Below, one piece after another: positions 6,223-10,492 of a stretch of DNA of 10,492 bases. The notes beneath the pieces are model-generated. The model did no database searches and was not told the DNA's origin. It worked only from the letters and a program-made list of their open reading frames with translations. A program made the translations under genes and the position numbers. Source of the DNA: a bacterium (lineage in GTDB: Bacteria; Desulfobacterota; UBA8473); NCBI GenBank assembly GCA_009773075.1, contig WOUX01000014.1, forward strand, positions 1-10,492, given 5' to 3'. Every line of letters begins with the position of its first letter. Position 1 is the stretch's first letter.

Positions 6223-8652
6223 ATGGATAAGTATATATGCATCCATGGACATTTTTACCAGCCACCAAGGGAGAACCCCTGGCTTGAAGAGGTAGAATTT
6301 CAAGATGGGGCTTATCCTTATCATGACTGGAATGATAAGATAACCGCCCAGTGTTACAAACCTAATGGAGCTTCCCGCATACTTGATAAGGATGAAAGGA
6401 TTGTTGATATAGTAAACAACTATTCAAAGATCAGCTTTAACGTGGGGCCGACCCTTGCTTCCTGGATGGAAAGAAACAAACCCGAAGTCTACAAGGCTAT
6501 CCTTGAAGCTGATAGATTGAGTATAAAACGGTTCTCCGGGCATGGTTCGGCAATAGCCCAGGTATACAACCATATGATTACACCCCTCGCAAACAAAAGG
6601 GACAAATACACCCAGGCATTATGGGGGATAAAAGACTTTCAGAAGAGGTTTGGAAGATTCCCTGAAGGAATGTGGCTTCCCGAAACTGCCGTTGATATAG
6701 AGACCCTTGAAGTACTGGCAGAGCTTGAGATAAAGTTCACCATCCTCTCTCAAATACAGGCAAAGAGGGTAAAGAAAAAAACAGGGGAAGAATGGGAAGA
6801 TGCGAGGGGAGGAAAAGTTGATCCGACAATGCCTTATCTCTGCACCCTTCCATCAGGAAGGACTATAAACCTGTTTTTCTACGATGGTCCTATCTCTCGG
6901 GACATTGCCTTTGGAGATTTGTTGAACAGTGGAGAGGCCTTTGCCAGGAGGCTGCTCTCTGCATTTAATGATCAAAGGGGCGGGGCACAGCTTGTCCACA
7001 TTGCAACGGATGGGGAGTCGTATGGCCACCACCACCGCTTCGGGGATATGGCTTTGGCTTACTGCCTCTATCTTATTGAGTCAAATAATCTTGCAAAGAT
7101 AACCAATTATGGAGAGTACCTCGAAAAACACCCTCCAACCTACGTTGCTGAAATCTTAGAAAACTCATCCTGGAGTTGCTGTCACGGAATAGAAAGGTGG
7201 AGAGACAATTGCGGCTGTAACACAGGGTTGAACAAAAAATGGACACAGGCATGGAGAAAACCTCTAAGAGCGGCTATGGACCTGCTGAGAGATAGACTCG
7301 TACCGCTCTATAATGAAGAGGCATCAAGGTATTTAAGTGACCCGTGGAAAGCAAGGGACGACTACATTGGGGTTATACTGGACAGATCACGGAAGAACAC
7401 AGAAGGGTTTATCAAAAAACATTCTGTTAAAGCCCTTTCAACCGAAGAAAACATAAGAGTCTTAAAGCTTATGGAGGTGCAGAGAAATGCCATGCTCATG
7501 TTTACGAGTTGCGGCTGGTTTTTCGACGAGATATCCGGAATCGAGGCTATCCAGATCATGCAATATGCAGCCAGAGCTATCCAGCTTACAGAGGAACTAT
7601 TTGACGTATCCCTTGAAGAAGATTACCTTTCAACCCTTGAAAAGGCTCCTACTAATATACCGAAACTGGTAAATGGCAGAAGTATCTATGAAACCCTTGT
7701 CAAACCTGCAATGCTTGACCTCATGAGGGTTGGTGCCCATTATGCCATATCATCCATCTTCGATGGACATTCTGAAAGCACTGCCATATACTGTTATACC
7801 GTCACTAGAGAGACATACAACCTGAGTGAGGCAGGGAGGTTAAGACTTGCTGCAGGAAGGGTCAAGGTAGCGTCGGACATAACATGGGATCAAGAATATG
7901 TATGCTTTGCCGTGCTTCACCTGGGAGAGCATAATATCATCGGAGGGATTAGGATTAATGTTAACGATGAAGCCTTCTCAATGATGTACAGGGAATTAAC
8001 AGAGGTTTTTGACAGAGGAGATATCTCCAAGGTCATAAGGGCTATGGATAAATACTTTGGTGCAAACAACTATTCTCTTTGGCATCTCTTTAAGGATGAA
8101 CAGAGAAAGGTCTTAAATCACATCCTTCGTTCAACACTAGATGAGGCAGAGGCTTCGTTCCGTCAGATATACGAGGATAACTACGGCATCATGAACTTCT
8201 TACATGAAGTCTCTTACCCCCTTCCAAGCCCACTTCTTGCGGCCACCGAGGTCATCCTGAATACTGACATAAGGAAAGTTCTTGAAGAAGAAAAACCAGA
8301 TTTAGACAAACTGAAACAACTGATAAGCGCGGTAAAGAGATGGACTGTGAATATTGACAAACCAACCTTGAGTTTTGCTGCAAACTCTATGATCAATACC
8401 CTCAGCGAAAAGTTAAACTTGAATAGTAATGATCTGTCAATAATTGAAACCCTTGAGCATACTATAAGGCTGTTGAGGTTATTAGCACTGGAGTTAGACC
8501 TGTCGAATTCCCAGAATATCTACTTTTGCATAGGACAGACGATCCTTTCTGATAAGGTGAAAGAGAGAGAAGAAAGCAAAGATGAAAAGGCAGGAGAGTG
8601 GCTGGATGCTTTTTATAAATTGGGGCATCAGCTACATGTTAAGGTCTTATGA
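6223..8652 (+). CDS. GH57 glycoside hydrolase / glucanotransferase with DUF3536-type C-terminal region
   Basis: An 809-residue protein with an N-terminal GH57 catalytic domain (about 1-300) and a long alpha-helical C-terminal region of the DUF3536 type. GH57 conserved regions are visible: HGHFYQPP (8-15), GHGSAIAQVYNHM (106-118), GMWLPE (149-154) with probable nucleophile E154, and TDGESYGHHH (262-271) with candidate acid/base D263. The C-terminal region starts with a cysteine cluster, SWSCCHG...DNCGC (C319, C320, C330, C332), that could bind metal. GH57 enzymes act with retention on alpha-glucans as amylases, branching enzymes or 4-alpha-glucanotransferases; the DUF3536 group has no well-established activity that I know of. 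No signal peptide is visible, so it is probably cytoplasmic. The neighbours glgB and malQ suggest a role in glycogen or maltodextrin turnover. It could be a second branching enzyme or a debranching or trimming enzyme; the sequence alone does not decide. Confidence 0.9.
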   Translation: MDKYICIHGHFYQPPRENPWLEEVEFQDGAYPYHDWNDKITAQCYKPNGASRILDKDERIVDIVNNYSKISFNVGPTLASWMERNKPEVYKAILEADRLSIKRFSGHGSAIAQVYNHMITPLANKRDKYTQALWGIKDFQKRFGRFPEGMWLPETAVDIETLEVLAELEIKFTILSQIQAKRVKKKTGEEWEDARGGKVDPTMPYLCTLPSGRTINLFFYDGPISRDIAFGDLLNSGEAFARRLLSAFNDQRGGAQLVHIATDGESYGHHHRFGDMALAYCLYLIESNNLAKITNYGEYLEKHPPTYVAEILENSSWSCCHGIERWRDNCGCNTGLNKKWTQAWRKPLRAAMDLLRDRLVPLYNEEASRYLSDPWKARDDYIGVILDRSRKNTEGFIKKHSVKALSTEENIRVLKLMEVQRNAMLMFTSCGWFFDEISGIEAIQIMQYAARAIQLTEELFDVSLEEDYLSTLEKAPTNIPKLVNGRSIYETLVKPAMLDLMRVGAHYAISSIFDGHSESTAIYCYTVTRETYNLSEAGRLRLAAGRVKVASDITWDQEYVCFAVLHLGEHNIIGGIRINVNDEAFSMMYRELTEVFDRGDISKVIRAMDKYFGANNYSLWHLFKDEQRKVLNHILRSTLDEAEASFRQIYEDNYGIMNFLHEVSYPLPSPLLAATEVILNTDIRKVLEEEKPDLDKLKQLISAVKRWTVNIDKPTLSFAANSMINTLSEKLNLNSNDLSIIETLEHTIRLLRLLALELDLSNSQNIYFCIGQTILSDKVKEREESKDEKAGEWLDAFYKLGHQLHVKVL

Positions 8653-8654
8653 TG

Positions 8655-8678
8655 AGGAGTCAGAAGACAGGAGTCAGA
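8655..8678. repeat. Heptad-type short repeats (AGGAGTCAGA, two copies)
   Basis: AGGAGTCAGA occurs at 8655-8664 and 8669-8678, 14 bp apart, with GAAGACA between, so the stretch reads as degenerate 7-bp units (GGAGTCA, GAAGACA, GGAGTCA). Similar short heptad repeats are common in intergenic DNA of some bacteria, such as cyanobacteria. They start three bases after the GH57 stop codon. Confidence 0.6.
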
Positions 8679-8699
8679 ATGGAAATAAGTAGGGGATTT

Positions 8700-8712
8700 G
8701 GGGTCTAACCCC
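8700..8712 (+). other. Small GC hairpin in the GH57-malQ gap
   Basis: GGGGT-CTA-ACCCC (8700-8712) is a 5-bp stem with a 3-base loop. No T-run follows, so it is not a standard terminator. It may modestly affect mRNA stability or expression between the two genes. The rest of the 89-base gap (8653-8741) has no gene. Confidence 0.35.
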
Positions 8713-8741
8713 TGTGAACTATTACAAAAAGAGGAGGAAGA

Positions 8742-10238
8742 ATGAAGAGAAGAGGAAGCGGTATACTTCTCCATATATCATCCCTGCCTTCATCATTCGG
8801 CATTGGAGATTTGGGGCCATGGGCTTACCGTTTTGCGGATTTTCTTGTTGAAACCAAGCAGGGTTTCTGGCAAATCCTTCCCTTAAACCCTGCCGAACCG
8901 TCTTATGCCAACTCCCCATACCACTCTATATCTGTCTTTGCCGGCAATCCACTGCTAATAAGCCCAGAGCTTCTGATCGGTGACGGCTTTCTTGCCAGAG
9001 AAGATGTTGAGCCATCACCCAATTTCCCCGAGGAACGGGTAAATTATGAAGAGGTTGTTGCTTACAAAAAAAGGCTCTTTTCTCTGGCATACGAGCGTTT
9101 CAAAAAAGGGGAGAACAATCATGAATATGAAAGGTTTTGTCAGGACAATTCCCATTGGCTCACAGACTTTGCCCTTTTTCTCACCCTCAAATCCCATTTC
9201 AATGGAAAGATGTGGAATGAATGGCCTTCTGAAATACGGGACAGGAAAAGAGAAGCTCTGCAACCGTTTAAAGAAAAGCTTTTGGATAAAATGGAGTTTC
9301 ATAAGTTTCTTCAGTACATCTTCTTCAAACAGTGGTTCTCACTTAAGCTCTATTGCAATCAGAAGGGCATTCATATCATAGGGGACATCCCCTTTTACGT
9401 GGAATACGATAGCGTGGAGCTCTGGACTAATCCAGATATATTCAAGCTCGATGGAGAAAAAAGGCCTTATGCTGTTGCAGGTGTTCCGCCCGATTACTTC
9501 AGTGAGACGGGACAGCTATGGGGCAATCCTGTTTATCGGTGGGACGTTTTGAGGGAGAGGGATTATAACTGGTGGGTTCAAAGGATAGGACATAACTTAA
9601 GACTCTTTGATCTGGTAAGGATTGATCATTTCCGTGGTTTTGTGGGGTACTGGGAAGTTCCAGCAGGCGAAAGCACCGCAATGAACGGAAGGTGGGTTGA
9701 AGCACCCGCACAAAACCTATTCAATACACTGCTCAGGAAATTTCCCTATCTGCCCATGATAGCAGAAGACCTGGGGTTCATCACCCCTGATGTACGGGAA
9801 ATAATCAACCGTTTTGACTTTCTGAGCATGAAAGTGCTTCTTTTTGCCTTTGGTAATGATCTTCCTACCAATCCCTATATACCTCATAATATCGTGAAAA
9901 ACTGTGTTATATACACAGGGACCCACGACAACAATACGGTGAGGGGATGGTTTGAAAAAGAGGCAACATCGGAGGACAAGAGGAGACTATTTCAGTATCT
10001 GGGACATGAGGTGTCAGCAGAGGATATTCACTGGGAAATGATCCGGCTTGCCATGATGTCAGTCGCAAACATGACCATATTCCCAATGCAGGATATCTTG
10101 GGTCTAGGGGAGACGTCCAGGATGAATCGACCGGCAACAACACGGGATAACTGGATATGGCGGCTTATGTCTGAACAGTTGACACCGGGACTTGCTGCAA
10201 AACTCTTGGAGATAACCGAAATTTATGGAAGGACATAA
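8742..10238 (+). CDS. malQ: 4-alpha-glucanotransferase (amylomaltase, GH77)
   Basis: Cytoplasmic disproportionating enzyme that moves alpha-1,4-glucan segments between maltodextrins and releases glucose. The 498-residue length is typical of the short bacterial amylomaltase type. The N-terminus RGSGILLHISSLPSSFGIGDLG (4-25) is a family hallmark. Catalytic residues are intact: nucleophile D295 in RIDHFRG (293-299), acid/base E342 in AEDLG (341-345), and D396 in GTHDNNTVRGW (393-403). GDIPFYV (214-220) and the NSPY/FAGNP segment (57-70) are also conserved. A GAGGAGG site (8731-8737) lies 4 bases before the ATG. The preceding GH57 gene is 89 bases upstream and the next gene 17 bases downstream, so it is in an operon with the GT2 gene. 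Together with GlgB it could reshape linear maltodextrins for storage or breakdown. Confidence 0.95.
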   Translation: MKRRGSGILLHISSLPSSFGIGDLGPWAYRFADFLVETKQGFWQILPLNPAEPSYANSPYHSISVFAGNPLLISPELLIGDGFLAREDVEPSPNFPEERVNYEEVVAYKKRLFSLAYERFKKGENNHEYERFCQDNSHWLTDFALFLTLKSHFNGKMWNEWPSEIRDRKREALQPFKEKLLDKMEFHKFLQYIFFKQWFSLKLYCNQKGIHIIGDIPFYVEYDSVELWTNPDIFKLDGEKRPYAVAGVPPDYFSETGQLWGNPVYRWDVLRERDYNWWVQRIGHNLRLFDLVRIDHFRGFVGYWEVPAGESTAMNGRWVEAPAQNLFNTLLRKFPYLPMIAEDLGFITPDVREIINRFDFLSMKVLLFAFGNDLPTNPYIPHNIVKNCVIYTGTHDNNTVRGWFEKEATSEDKRRLFQYLGHEVSAEDIHWEMIRLAMMSVANMTIFPMQDILGLGETSRMNRPATTRDNWIWRLMSEQLTPGLAAKLLEITEIYGRT

Positions 10239-10240
10239 AT

Positions 10241-10248
10241 AGGAGGAG
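10241..10248 (+). promoter_or_regulatory. Strong ribosome binding site of the GT2 gene
   Basis: AGGAGGAG lies 7 bases before the ATG at 10256 and within the 17-base gap after malQ. It makes 10256 the clear start of the last gene. Confidence 0.75.
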
Positions 10249-10255
10249 ACACCTG

Positions 10256-10492
10256 ATGCACTATGACACAGCCCTTAGGGGCTACACGTCGAAGCGAATC
10301 GAGGAGATTGAATCCGCAGATATCCTGATAGGGATCCCCTGCTACAACAACGAGAGAACCATCGCCCATGTGATCCAGATGGTCAGCCATGGTCTGGCCA
10401 AGCACTACAATGAACGAAGGAGCGTAATCTTCATTGCCGATGGGGGCTCCACAGACGATACCAGGGAGGCAGCCAAGGAGTTTGAGATCAAA
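10256..10492 (+). CDS. Glycosyltransferase family 2 protein, N-terminal part (truncated by window edge)
   Basis: The first 79 residues of a GT-A fold glycosyltransferase; the frame stays open to the right edge. ADILIGIPCYNNERTI (21-36) is the first beta-strand and nucleotide-binding loop of GT2 enzymes, and IADGGSTDDT (60-69) contains the acidic motif (D62, D67-D68) that contacts the sugar nucleotide. No N-terminal signal or membrane segment is seen in this part. The gene follows malQ by 17 bases with a strong ribosome binding site, so it belongs to the glucan operon. A glucosyl- or mannosylglycerate synthase-like role is possible because such enzymes occur beside glucan genes in some bacteria, but the substrate cannot be read from this fragment. 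The codons are visibly richer in G and C than in the restriction gene. Confidence 0.85.
   Translation, partial: MHYDTALRGYTSKRIEEIESADILIGIPCYNNERTIAHVIQMVSHGLAKHYNERRSVIFIADGGSTDDTREAAKEFEIK

Noticed and set aside
8700..8712. Rho-independent terminator after the GH57 gene
   Set aside because: The stem is only 5 bp and no T-run follows.
9046..9381. A 111-codon + strand frame inside malQ
   Set aside because: It is a different frame of a GH77 gene whose catalytic motifs are intact, and has no plausible domain.
10223..10405. Minus-strand 60-codon frame at the right end
   Set aside because: It is antisense to the well-supported start of the GT2 gene and has no recognisable domain.

Overview
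The window is a bacterial alpha-glucan (glycogen) locus interrupted by defence and addiction genes, with an insertion-sequence end at its left edge. All complete genes are on the + strand. The base composition leans AT-rich. The mix of GlgB, a GH57 protein with a DUF3536-type C-terminus, MalQ and a family 2 glycosyltransferase suggests a Gram-negative anaerobe of the Nitrospirota or former Deltaproteobacteria type. No ribosomal or other taxonomic marker is present, so this placement is a guess.

Layout. Positions 1-99 look like the end of an insertion sequence: the first seven codons of a minus-strand gene with a good ribosome binding site, then sub-terminal CCGGACA repeats and a TGTCAGT-type tip. 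Positions 100-181 hold possible promoters for glgB. The branching enzyme gene glgB follows (182-2101); its CBM48 domain seems to lack about 20 residues. Next is a 4.1 kb accessory block: a single-chain restriction-modification enzyme (2192-5410), a 199-base non-coding stretch with inverted repeats (5411-5609), and a DUF433/DUF5615 toxin-antitoxin pair (5610-6201). The glucan genes then resume with a GH57/DUF3536 protein (6223-8652), malQ (8742-10238) and the start of a GT2 glycosyltransferase (10256 to the right edge).

How the genes fit together. GlgB makes alpha-1,6 branches in alpha-1,4-glucan, MalQ shuffles maltodextrin chains, and the GH57 protein probably cleaves or transfers alpha-glucan chains. 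The GT2 enzyme may use sugar nucleotides from the same pool. The restriction enzyme and the toxin-antitoxin pair have no metabolic link to this pathway; they look like a cassette inserted between glgB and the GH57 gene.

Most notable points: the probable CBM48 deletion in glgB, the unusual glgB start region with an 11-codon leader frame on the best Shine-Dalgarno, the helicase-less Type ISP-like restriction enzyme with a variant AdoMet motif, the insertion-sequence end upstream of glgB, and the uncharacterised GH57/DUF3536 enzyme in a glycogen context. I found no clearly new defence or RNA system.
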